Origin: JBBSIG01 sp038232215
GTDB lineage: Bacteria > Actinomycetota > Thermoleophilia > Gaiellales > Gaiellaceae
Length of the DNA stretch: 24,636 bases
Direction of reading: 5' to 3'
NCBI GenBank assembly: GCA_038232215.1
Contig: JBBSIG010000005.1
Location: forward strand, 1-24,636
Each line of letters opens with the position of its first letter. Within the stretch, counting starts at the first letter, position 1. Below the pieces are notes generated by a model, which saw only the letters and a list, made by a program, of their open reading frames with translations, was not told the origin of the DNA and did no database searches. The position numbers and the translations under genes were made by a program. Shown in pieces: positions 14,354 through 21,676 of this stretch.

Positions 14354-15553
14354 CTAAACCGGGCGGCGCGTCAGTCGCAACGACACGGTGCGCCTCTCCC
14401 GTCCGCGATAGAGCGTGAAGGTGGCTACCTCGCCGGGCCGGAGGCGCTCCGCGACGATTCTGACCACGTCGTCCGCGCTCGTCACCGGATCGCCGTTGAT
14501 GGCGACGATGACGTCGCCTCCCCGCGTGACCGTGTCGCCGTTGAAGCGCACGTCGGAGCCCGCTCTGAGGCCCGCCTTCGCTCCCGGGGTTCCAGAACGG
14601 ACCTCGCTCACGACGGCGCCGTGCTCGACCGGGTACGCGAATCTCCGCGCCACGGACGGGGTCAGCGTGCCCGTGGCGATGCCGACGTACGCGTAGTCGA
14701 CGCGACCGTGGGAGATCAGCTCCCGCATCGAGCGCTTGGCCGCGTTGATCGGAATCGCGAAGCCGACGCCCTCGGCGTTCCCCGACTCGCTTCTGATCTG
14801 GGCGTTGATCCCGATTACACGGCCGCGGGCGTCGAAGAGCGGCCCGCCCGAGTTGCCGTGGTTGATCGGCGCGTCGATCTGGATCGCGTCGACGACGTTG
14901 TAGCGCGAGGTGAGCGACCTGATCGAGCGGTGGGTCGCGGAGACGATGCCGGCCGCGAGGGAGTCCTCGTTGCCGAAGGGGCTCCCGATCGCGGCCACGG
15001 GCTCGCCCACGACGACGTTCGCCGAGTCGCCGAGCGGAACGGGAGCGAGCGCGTGCTCCTTCGGGGCGACCGCGATCAACCCGACGTCGTCGAACAGGTC
15101 CCACCCGACGACTCTGGCCGGCACCCGGTCGCCGTCCGCGAACTCGACGTAGACCGAGTCCGCGGCGCTCACCTGTCCCGATTCCGCCCCGGCGTTCGTG
15201 ATCACATGGGAGTTCGTCAGGATGTAGCCGGACGCCGACACCACGAAGCCGGACCCCTGCGCCTCCTGCGTCGGGTCGGCGTCGCTGCCGAAGAAGGAAT
15301 AGATCGTGACGACCCCCGTCGCGCGCTCAGCGTAGATCCGGGCCGGACTGAAGCCGTTCCCCGGCAGCGGCCTCGCGCTCACGCGCACCGCGGCCGGGCT
15401 CGCCGGCGCGCGCTCGACCCGCGTCGTCGTGACGGCGACCGTCTCTGTCGTGCCGCTTCCGACCCATCCCGCCGCCCGGCCCCCGATCAGCGCGGCGGCG
15501 CCACCGACCAGAGCGGCGACGAGTGCGACGACTGCGAGAGCACCTGCGCGCAT
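14354..15553 (-). CDS. HtrA/DegP-type (S1C) periplasmic serine protease with PDZ domain
   Basis: A 399-residue protein with an N-terminal membrane anchor (residues 3-25), a linker, a trypsin-like domain at about 70-285 and a PDZ domain at about 300-395. The catalytic triad is His116 in LTNSHVI, Asp156 in LFDDVGLIAV and Ser235 in INHGNSGGPLFD; all are present. The PDZ part has AGLRAGSDVRFNGD and GGDVIVAINGDPV. It would act outside the membrane on misfolded envelope proteins. ATG 15553 is preceded directly by GAGAAGG and by a TACAGT box 9 bases upstream. It lies 55 bases after a response regulator-kinase pair on the same strand, as pepD follows mprAB in mycobacteria. Confidence 0.94.
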   Translation of the reverse strand: MRAGALAVVALVAALVGGAAALIGGRAAGWVGSGTTETVAVTTTRVERAPASPAAVRVSARPLPGNGFSPARIYAERATGVVTIYSFFGSDADPTQEAQGSGFVVSASGYILTNSHVITNAGAESGQVSAADSVYVEFADGDRVPARVVGWDLFDDVGLIAVAPKEHALAPVPLGDSANVVVGEPVAAIGSPFGNEDSLAAGIVSATHRSIRSLTSRYNVVDAIQIDAPINHGNSGGPLFDARGRVIGINAQIRSESGNAEGVGFAIPINAAKRSMRELISHGRVDYAYVGIATGTLTPSVARRFAYPVEHGAVVSEVRSGTPGAKAGLRAGSDVRFNGDTVTRGGDVIVAINGDPVTSADDVVRIVAERLRPGEVATFTLYRGRERRTVSLRLTRRPV

Positions 15554-15562
15554 CCTTCTCGG

Positions 15563-15568
15563 ACTGTA
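15563..15568 (-). promoter_or_regulatory. Candidate -10 box of the HtrA gene
   Basis: TACAGT on the minus strand ends 9 bases before ATG 15553, so transcription could begin within a few bases of the start codon. It may give the protease its own promoter in addition to readthrough from the kinase. Confidence 0.35.
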
Positions 15569-15608
15569 GCGACCGGTGCCGATCCTGCCTCCCCCGGGAG
15601 GCAGACGC

Positions 15609-17072
15609 TCACGCGGCTGGACCGACCGACTCGGAGACCGCGGCGTTTTCACGTGAAAACACCGCTCGGGCCTCGGGGCGTGGCAGGCGCAGCGTGAACA
15701 CGGTCCGGCGCGGCGCCGACTCCAGCTCGAGCGCGCCGCCCATGCGCTCGGCGAGCTCCCGGGCGATCGCGAGCCCGAGTCCGCTCCCGGAGGCACGTCC
15801 GGCGTCCCCGCGGTAGAAGCGCTCGAAGACGTGTGCGGTCTGGTCCGCGGGTATGCCCGGGCCGCGGTCCTCGACCTCGAGCCCGGGGCGCCGGCCGGGG
15901 ACGGCGCTCAGGCGAACTCGCGTGCCCGGAGGCGTGTGCAGGAGCGCGTTCTCGACGAGCGCCGCTCCGATCTGGCGCGCCCGGAGCTCGTCGCCCACCG
16001 CCAGCACGTCCCCGGCCGCCGCCGAGGTCAACTCGTGGCCGGTCGTCCGTGCCAGGCCCTCGAACTCGTCGGCGAGCGACCGGGCGAGCGCGACCAGGTC
16101 GATCTCCTCTCGCGCGACGTGCATGCGCCCGGCATCCAGGCGGGAAAGGTCGAGCAGCTCGGTCGCGAGCTTCGTCAGCCGTTCCACCTGCTCGCGCATG
16201 GTGCGCAGGAACTCGCGCCGAGTCTCGTCGTCCAGCTCGTCGTCGTCCATGAGCTCGAGGAAGCCACCGAGCGAGAAGAGGGGCGTCCGGAGCTCGTGGG
16301 AGGCGTTGGCGACGAACTCGCGGCGGGCGTCCTCGAGCCCAGCGAGACGCCTGCGCATGCGCTCGAATGCCTCTGCGAGCTGATCCAGCTCGTCCCGGGG
16401 CCGCTCGGCCGCGATCGGCTCGCCGAGGTCACCGGCGGCGATCCGATCGGCCGCACGCTCCAGCCGACGGATGCGTCGCGCGAACAGGGAAGCCGCGCAG
16501 TACCCGACGGCGAGCGCGGAGAGCAGGGCGAGGCTCCCGGCCAGCACGAGCCGCCTCCGCACGAGCTTCACGTTTCCGAGCGAGTCGTGCAGGTCGGCGC
16601 TCAGAAGGAGCGTCGTCTGCGGCCCGACGGGTCTCGCCACCTCGGCGAAGCGCCCGCCGCGGCGCTCCACCGTCCCGCGAGCCGTCACGGCGCCGAGCGC
16701 GGCGTGCAGAGCCACAGGGTCGGCGTCGAGCTCGTACTCGCTGCGACTCTGCGAGTCCTGGAAGACGACGATGGCCGGACGCGCCACCGAGACGGTCCGG
16801 AAGAGGACGACGCGGGCGTTCGCGCTCCCCGACGCGCGCTCCAGGAAGTCCTGCCACGCGAAGGGACCACCGGCGCCCTCGCGCAGGTCGACGTCCAGCT
16901 CCAGGTCGCGGGCGACGGCCTTCGCCGCGCGGCCGAGCTGCGCGAGCTTCGCGTCGATCAGGTTCCGCTCGAGCGAGGGGACGACGATCGCATAGACGGC
17001 GGCGAGAGCGGCCGCGACGACGAGCGCGAGCGCGATGCTGAGCCTGGCGCCGACGCTTCGGAGCGGATTCAT
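15609..17072 (-). CDS. Membrane sensor histidine kinase
   Basis: A 487-residue kinase. Membrane helices at about 12-32 and 175-196 flank an extracytoplasmic sensor region of about 140 residues with no recognised domain. A HAMP linker follows (about 197-250). The dimerisation helix has FVANASHELRTPLFSLGGF with phospho-acceptor His259. The ATPase domain shows the N-box ALVENALLHTPPG, DRGPGIP, VFERFYRGD and GSGLGLAIARELAERMGG. The ATG overlaps the regulator stop (ATGA), so the two are co-translated. The short tail after the ATPase (ARAVFSRENAAVSESVGPAA) is unassigned. It should phosphorylate the upstream OmpR-type regulator and may sense envelope stress given the HtrA gene next door. Confidence 0.95.
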   Translation of the reverse strand: MNPLRSVGARLSIALALVVAAALAAVYAIVVPSLERNLIDAKLAQLGRAAKAVARDLELDVDLREGAGGPFAWQDFLERASGSANARVVLFRTVSVARPAIVVFQDSQSRSEYELDADPVALHAALGAVTARGTVERRGGRFAEVARPVGPQTTLLLSADLHDSLGNVKLVRRRLVLAGSLALLSALAVGYCAASLFARRIRRLERAADRIAAGDLGEPIAAERPRDELDQLAEAFERMRRRLAGLEDARREFVANASHELRTPLFSLGGFLELMDDDELDDETRREFLRTMREQVERLTKLATELLDLSRLDAGRMHVAREEIDLVALARSLADEFEGLARTTGHELTSAAAGDVLAVGDELRARQIGAALVENALLHTPPGTRVRLSAVPGRRPGLEVEDRGPGIPADQTAHVFERFYRGDAGRASGSGLGLAIARELAERMGGALELESAPRRTVFTLRLPRPEARAVFSRENAAVSESVGPAA

Positions 17073-17767
17073 CCGTCCCGAAAGCGGTAGCCGGCGCCCC
17101 GCACCGTGAAGATGTACTCCGGCTCGCGGGGATCCCGCTCGAGCTTCTCCCGCAGATGGCGCACGTGCACGTCGATCGTCCGCGGCTCGCGGTAGTCCGA
17201 CCCGCCCCACAGCGCCCGCAGCAGAGTCTGCCGCGTGTAGACCCGCCCCGGGTGCGCGGCGAGCGTTCGCAGCAGCTCGAACTCGACGTAGGTCAACGCG
17301 ATCGGCTCTCCTCCGACGTGCACGGTCCGCTTCGCCAGGTCCATGCGCAGGTCGCCGGCGGTGATCGCCTCCGCCCCGGCCGGCGCCGGCGGCGGCGTCG
17401 AGGCGCGGCGGAGGAGCGCGCGGACGCGGCTCCGGAACTCGCGGATCGAGAACGGCTTCGTGATGTAGTCGTCGGCGCCGAGCTCGAGCCCGAGCACCTT
17501 GTCGAGCTCGTCGTCGCGCGCGGTCAGCATGATGATCGGCACCGAGCTCGTACCGCGCAGCCGCTTGCACACCTCGAGCCCGTCGAGCCTGGGGAGCATG
17601 AGGTCGAGCACGACGAGGTCGACCGGCTCGGCGGCGAAGCGGGCGAGCGCCTCCTCGCCGTCTCTCGCAAAGACGACGCGGTAGCCGTCGCGCTCGAGCG
17701 GAAAGGCGAGCAGCTTCCGGACGGCGTCCTCGTCGTCGACGAGGAGAATGGTCGAGGAGTCGGGCAT
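17069..17767 (-). CDS. OmpR/PhoB-family response regulator
   Basis: A 232-residue regulator. The receiver domain (1-120) has the acidic pair in LLVDDEDAV, phospho-acceptor Asp55 in VVLDLMLPRLDG, Thr82 and Lys104 in DDYITKPFS. A Pro/Ala-rich linker leads to the winged helix (about 137-232) with LTYVEFELLRTLAAHPG and RTIDVHVRHLREKLE, ending in GAGYRF. ATG 17767 lies 37 bases after a TATAGT box (17810-17805), so this message has a leader. It is divergent from the M28-like gene and transcriptionally upstream of the kinase and HtrA genes. Confidence 0.96.
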   Translation of the reverse strand: MPDSSTILLVDDEDAVRKLLAFPLERDGYRVVFARDGEEALARFAAEPVDLVVLDLMLPRLDGLEVCKRLRGTSSVPIIMLTARDDELDKVLGLELGADDYITKPFSIREFRSRVRALLRRASTPPPAPAGAEAITAGDLRMDLAKRTVHVGGEPIALTYVEFELLRTLAAHPGRVYTRQTLLRALWGGSDYREPRTIDVHVRHLREKLERDPREPEYIFTVRGAGYRFRDG

Positions 17768-17803
17768 CAGCGGGCCTGCCGGGCGCCACGAACGGCTCCC
17801 GCC

Positions 17804-17810
17804 TACTATA
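17804..17810. promoter_or_regulatory. Shared, nearly symmetric -10 region between the regulator and M28-like genes
   Basis: TACTATA. Read on the plus strand it offers TACTAT (17804-17809), ending 9 bases before ATG 17819. Read on the minus strand it offers TATAGT (17810-17805), 37 bases before ATG 17767. It is the only A+T-rich run in the 51-base divergent gap, so both genes probably use the same melted region. Confidence 0.5.
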
Positions 17811-17818
17811 GCCGCGCG

Positions 17819-19702
17819 ATGGCGGCCCAACCGCCCCGAACGCGGCGCAGGCAGGGCTCGCTCGACCGACCTGTGAACGCGCGGATGTACCGCGGCACGT
17901 GGCTCCTCGTCGCGCTGCCGCTGCTCGCAGCCGCCTTCAGCGTCCAGCGGCCGGCCGCGCTGCCTGCGCCGACTCTGCCGCCGGCGTTCGACGAGTCGTC
18001 CGCACTGTCCGTCGCGACGGAGCTCTCCGGGCTGCGAGCCGATCGCCGCCCGGGAAGCCCAGGGGCCGCCTCTTCCGCGCGCTGGCTGTCGGCACGGCTG
18101 GCCGCGTTCGGGCTGCGGACGCGCTCAGACGCGTTCACCGCCGTCATCCCGGGCGTGGGCCGTGTCCGGCTCGAGAATCTGATCGCGGAGGTTCCCGCTC
18201 TGCCCGCTCGACACTCCGAGCAGGCGATCGTCGTGATGGCGCATCGCGACGACGTCGGGAACGGGCCGGGCGCCAACGACAACGCCTCGGGCACGGCAGC
18301 CCTCGTCGAGCTCGCGCGCGCGTACGCGAATCCCGCCGACGCGAGCCTGCGGCCCGTGACGCCGGCCCATCGGATCGTCTTCCTCTCCACGGACGGCGGC
18401 GCCTACGGCGGGCTCGGCGCCGAGCGCTTCTCGGCCTCACCGGACGCCGGGGACGTGGGCGCGGTGATCAACCTCGACGCCGTCGCCGGCCGGGGGCCCC
18501 CTCGGATCGAGCTTGCGGGCGACGAGCCGCTCTCGCCGCCCGGCACCCTCCTCCGTACGGCAGCCGCGCGGATCCTCGACCAGACCGGAGCCGAGCCGGA
18601 GCGCCCGAGCGCTCTGCGCCAGCTGGTCGACCTGGGCTTCCCGTTCAGCCTTTACGAGCAGGCACCCTTCGTCGCCCGGGGCATCCCGGCGCTGACGCTC
18701 ACGACTGCGAGCGACCGGCCGCCGCCTTCCTTCTCCGACACGGTGGACAAGCTCGACGAGCGCCGCCTCGGGGAGCTCGGCCGGGCCGCGCAGGGTCTGC
18801 TCGGCTCCCTGGACGCCGGTCTCGAGCTCACCCGAGGCGGCTCGAGCTCCATTTACCTGGGAGCTCGGATCGTCCGCGGTTGGGCAGTCGAGCTCGTGCT
18901 GATCGCGGCGCTCCTGCCTTTCCTCTTCGCCGCCGTCGACCTGTTCGCGCGCTGCCGGAGGAGGCGGATCCACCTGGCGCCCGCCTTTCGCAGCCTGCGC
19001 ACGCGGCTCGCGTTCTGGCTGTTCGCCGGCCTCGTCTTCCAGCTCTTCGCGGTGCTCGGAGCCTGGCCCGGCGGGGCCGCGCGGCCGCTCGCGCCCGAGA
19101 GCGCCGCGGCGCGGAGCTGGCCGCTGCTCGGGCTCACCGCCTTCGGGCTGATCCTGGGCGCGAGCTGGCTCGTCGCGCGTCAGCGCCTCCTGCCACGCCG
19201 CGCGGTCCGATCCGAGGAGCAGCTCGCCGGCTACACCGCGACCCTGCTCGCGGTGGGCGTGATCGGGCTGCTCGTCGTGGCGACGAACCCGTTCGCGCTC
19301 GTGTTCGTCCTGCCCTCGCTGCACGCCTGGATCTGGCTGCCGCAGCTGCGGGAAGCGAGCCCGTGGGCGCGCGCAGGGGTCTTCGCGCTCGGCCTCGGGG
19401 GGCCGCTGCTCCTGCTCGCGTCTTTCGCCGGCCGCTTCGGGCTCTCGCTTGACGCGCCCTGGTACATCAGCCAACTTGTGTCCGTGGGCTACGTGCCCTT
19501 TCCCGCGCCAATCGTGTTCCTGCTCTGGCTCGCTGCGGCCGGCCAGCTGCTCGCGCTCGCGGCCGGGCGCTACGCCCCCTATCCCGACGCGGCGGAGCGA
19601 CCCCCGCGCGGACCGATCCGGGAGCTCGTGCGCACCGTCGCGCTCGCAGCCCGGGCCCGTCGGCGCCCCACGGAGCCGGCGCGCGACGCGTCGTACGGCT
19701 GA
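17819..19702 (+). CDS. Polytopic membrane protein with a degenerate M28-peptidase-like ectodomain
   Basis: A 627-residue protein. A membrane helix at about 27-42 is followed by an M28-like domain (about 60-335) and then six or more helices (from about 353 to 600). The M28 fold is recognisable by VVMAHRDDVGNGPGANDNAS (His142, Asp144, Asp154) and AVINLD220. However, the Glu-Glu pair that supplies the catalytic base and a zinc ligand is replaced by DGGAYGG (192-198), and the last His ligand region, usually HTPxDT, reads PPPSFSDTVDKL. The upstream SDH-type motif is also changed (FSLYEQAPF). Peptidase activity is therefore doubtful, and a binding or scaffold role is possible. It overlaps the sortase gene (TGATG), suggesting a joint task at the cell surface. 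The start at 17819 fits the TACTAT box; ATG 17885 is an alternative. Confidence 0.85.
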   Translation: MAAQPPRTRRRQGSLDRPVNARMYRGTWLLVALPLLAAAFSVQRPAALPAPTLPPAFDESSALSVATELSGLRADRRPGSPGAASSARWLSARLAAFGLRTRSDAFTAVIPGVGRVRLENLIAEVPALPARHSEQAIVVMAHRDDVGNGPGANDNASGTAALVELARAYANPADASLRPVTPAHRIVFLSTDGGAYGGLGAERFSASPDAGDVGAVINLDAVAGRGPPRIELAGDEPLSPPGTLLRTAAARILDQTGAEPERPSALRQLVDLGFPFSLYEQAPFVARGIPALTLTTASDRPPPSFSDTVDKLDERRLGELGRAAQGLLGSLDAGLELTRGGSSSIYLGARIVRGWAVELVLIAALLPFLFAAVDLFARCRRRRIHLAPAFRSLRTRLAFWLFAGLVFQLFAVLGAWPGGAARPLAPESAAARSWPLLGLTAFGLILGASWLVARQRLLPRRAVRSEEQLAGYTATLLAVGVIGLLVVATNPFALVFVLPSLHAWIWLPQLREASPWARAGVFALGLGGPLLLLASFAGRFGLSLDAPWYISQLVSVGYVPFPAPIVFLLWLAAAGQLLALAAGRYAPYPDAAERPPRGPIRELVRTVALAARARRRPTEPARDASYG

Positions 19703-20442
19703 TGCGCCGCCTCGTACGGCTCCTCGGCACCCTGCTGATCCTGGCCGGCCTCGGCACGCTTGCGTGGGCGGGGCTCGTGTGGCAGTGGCAGGACCCGTTC
19801 ACGGCCGTCTACACGCACTACGAGCAGAACCGGCTCTCGTCCCAGTACGACGAGCGCTTCTCGAGCTTCCAGCCTCCTCCTCCGGCTGCTGCGCCGGCAC
19901 GTCGGCGCGCCGGCCGGCCGCCCACGCTCGCGAGCGAGCGTAGGAGCCTCGCCCGCCAGGCGCGCGCCTACCGCCTCGCCTCCGGGCGCGGCGAGGCGCT
20001 CGGGCGGCTCAGGGTTCCGCGCATGGGGCTCAACATCGTCATCGTCAACGGCACCGACCACGAGACGCTCAAGCGCGGCCCCGGTCGGGACTTGCGCACC
20101 GCGATGCCGGGTGAGGGGCAACTCGTCTACGTCGCGGGGCACCGGACGACCTATCTCGCGCCCTTCTCGCACATCGACGCGCTGCGGAAGGGAGACCGGG
20201 TCACCGTGGAGCTTCCATACGCCACCTTCGTCTACGCCGTCACCGGGCACCGGATCGTCGTCGACTCCAACCTGGCCGCCCTGAAGTCGCGCGGTCGCGA
20301 GGAGCTCGCGCTCCAGGCCTGCTACCCGCGCTTCTTCGCGACGCATCGCTACATCGCCTACGCCCGGCCGATCCGTGTGATCCCGCGCGGCCGGGCGCCC
20401 CTGAGCTTCTCGCAGCAGGCGCTGGCTGCTTCCCCCGGCTAG
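19702..20442 (+). CDS. Sortase, class D/E-like
   Basis: A 246-residue transpeptidase. It has an N-terminal membrane helix (about 6-25), a Pro/Ala-rich low-complexity linker (56-75) and a C-terminal catalytic domain (about 98-230). His147 lies in YVAGHRTTYLAPF, Cys207 in LALQACYPRF and the candidate catalytic Arg is Arg216 in THRYIAYAR. The usual TLxTC motif before the Cys is relaxed to LALQAC. Sortases attach proteins bearing a C-terminal sorting motif to the cell wall or each other; no protein in this window ends with a clear sorting signal. The ATG overlaps the M28-like gene stop by one base. The gene ends 7 bases from the convergent moeA stop, where only a 5-base GCGCG/CGCGC hairpin (20444-20457) is visible. 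Confidence 0.92.
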   Translation: MRRLVRLLGTLLILAGLGTLAWAGLVWQWQDPFTAVYTHYEQNRLSSQYDERFSSFQPPPPAAAPARRRAGRPPTLASERRSLARQARAYRLASGRGEALGRLRVPRMGLNIVIVNGTDHETLKRGPGRDLRTAMPGEGQLVYVAGHRTTYLAPFSHIDALRKGDRVTVELPYATFVYAVTGHRIVVDSNLAALKSRGREELALQACYPRFFATHRYIAYARPIRVIPRGRAPLSFSQQALAASPG

Positions 20443-20449
20443 CGCGCGC

Positions 20450-21655
20450 CTACGCGCCCGTGAGGCGCAGGTAGCGCACCTCCGAGCCGCCGGGGAGCTC
20501 CCCCTCGCCGCGCGGGACGAAGACGAGCGCGCCCGCCGCGGCGGCTCGGGCGATCATGTGGGACTCCTGCCCGGACAGCGGCTCGAGCACGACGCCGGTC
20601 GAAGCGGGGTCGAGGAGGATACGGGCGCGGACCAGCTCGTCCCGGGTCGGCGTCCGGCGCACCGCGCGTCCGAGCCGGCCGGCCGAGTAGGCCGGCGCGG
20701 CGTCCGTCGCTCCCTGGAGCCGGAGCAGCGCCGGTCGCACGAAGAGCTCGAACCCGACGAGCGTCGAGACGGGGTTCCCGGGCAGTCCGAACACGAGCGT
20801 CGGACCGCGCACGCCGAAGGAGACGGGCTTTCCGGGCTTCACGGCAACGCGCCAGAAGACCTCCTCGACGCCGAGCTCCGCTTCCGCCTGACGCACGAGG
20901 TCGTGCGGGCCGACCGACACGCCCCCGGAGGTGACGAGAACGTCGTGCTCGAGACCTCGGGCGATCGCCGCCCGGTGCGCCTCGGCGTCGTCGGCCACCG
21001 CGGGCAGGCGCTCCACCTCGGCGCCGCAGGCGGCGCAGGCGGCCTCCAGCAGGACGCCGTTCGCCTCGTAGACCTGCCCTGGAGCCAGCGGCTCCCCCGG
21101 GCGCCGGAGCTCCGTGCCGGTCGCGAGCACCGCGACCCGGGGTCGGCGCGCGCAGAGAACGTCCGGCACGCCGGCGGCCGCGAGCGCGCCGAGCTGCGCG
21201 GGCCCCAGGCGAGTTCCGGCCGCGCACACCACCGCACCCGCGCGAACGTCTCCGCCGCGAGGCCGCACGTGAGCTCCCCGCGAGATGCCCGCACCGACCT
21301 CGATCTCGTTGTCCTGCTCGACAACGGTCTCGATGGGGACGACGGCGTCGGCGCCTTCCGGAACCACCCCCCCGGTCGAGATCGCCATGGCCTCTCCAGC
21401 CCGGAGCGGACGGCCCGCCGGACGGCCGGCCGGGATGCGCCCCACGACGGGGAGCCGGCCGGGCGTATCGCCCGACTGCAAGGCGAATCCGTCCATCGCG
21501 GAGCTCGGGAACGGCGGCAGGTCGACGAGCGCGAGCGCGTCCTCGACGAGCACCCGCCCCGCGGCCAGGGCAACCTGGACGCTCTCCGCCGGCAGCGGGC
21601 GAACCCGCGCCGCGACGAGGTCTTGCGCCTCCTCGATCGAGAGCAGCTCGGCCAC
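20450..21655 (-). CDS. moeA: Molybdopterin molybdenumtransferase
   Basis: A 401-residue enzyme that inserts molybdate into adenylylated molybdopterin. Blocks are PPFPSSAMDGFAL (about residue 45), AISTGGVVPEGADAVVPIE, VAVLATGTELRRPGE, VLVTSGGVSVGPHDLV, VAVKPGKPVSFG and VFGLPGNPVSTLV, with a small C-terminal domain. The length is normal. The start is GTG at 21655, only 21 bases from the divergent kinase start. A TAGCTT box on the minus strand (21671-21666) ends 10 bases upstream. Moco genes are split in this window: moaC and mog lie 10 kb away. Confidence 0.96.
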   Translation of the reverse strand: MAELLSIEEAQDLVAARVRPLPAESVQVALAAGRVLVEDALALVDLPPFPSSAMDGFALQSGDTPGRLPVVGRIPAGRPAGRPLRAGEAMAISTGGVVPEGADAVVPIETVVEQDNEIEVGAGISRGAHVRPRGGDVRAGAVVCAAGTRLGPAQLGALAAAGVPDVLCARRPRVAVLATGTELRRPGEPLAPGQVYEANGVLLEAACAACGAEVERLPAVADDAEAHRAAIARGLEHDVLVTSGGVSVGPHDLVRQAEAELGVEEVFWRVAVKPGKPVSFGVRGPTLVFGLPGNPVSTLVGFELFVRPALLRLQGATDAAPAYSAGRLGRAVRRTPTRDELVRARILLDPASTGVVLEPLSGQESHMIARAAAAGALVFVPRGEGELPGGSEVRYLRLTGA

Positions 21656-21664
21656 GGACGAACA

Positions 21665-21671
21665 TAAGCTA
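21665..21671. promoter_or_regulatory. Shared symmetric -10 region between moeA and the Ser/Thr kinase
   Basis: TAAGCTA. Plus strand TAAGCT (21665-21670) ends 6 bases before the kinase GTG; minus strand TAGCTT (21671-21666) ends 10 bases before the moeA GTG. The whole divergent gap is 21 bases, so any -35 contacts would lie inside the opposite gene and both messages would be leaderless. Confidence 0.45.
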
Positions 21672-21676
21672 CCGCC

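Noticed and set aside
12482..15697. A 1071-codon open frame on the plus strand.
   Set aside because: It runs antisense to treT, the RsbW-like gene and htrA, all with clear motifs. Its composition (Arg/Asp/Glu-rich, no domains) is the usual mirror of GC-rich codon bias.
19858..19930. The GC-rich, repetitive stretch in the sortase gene as a repeat element.
   Set aside because: It simply encodes the Pro/Ala/Arg-rich linker common between the membrane anchor and catalytic domain of such sortases.
20443..20458. A terminator between the convergent sortase and moeA genes.
   Set aside because: Only a 5-base GC stem without a T-run is present; too weak to call.
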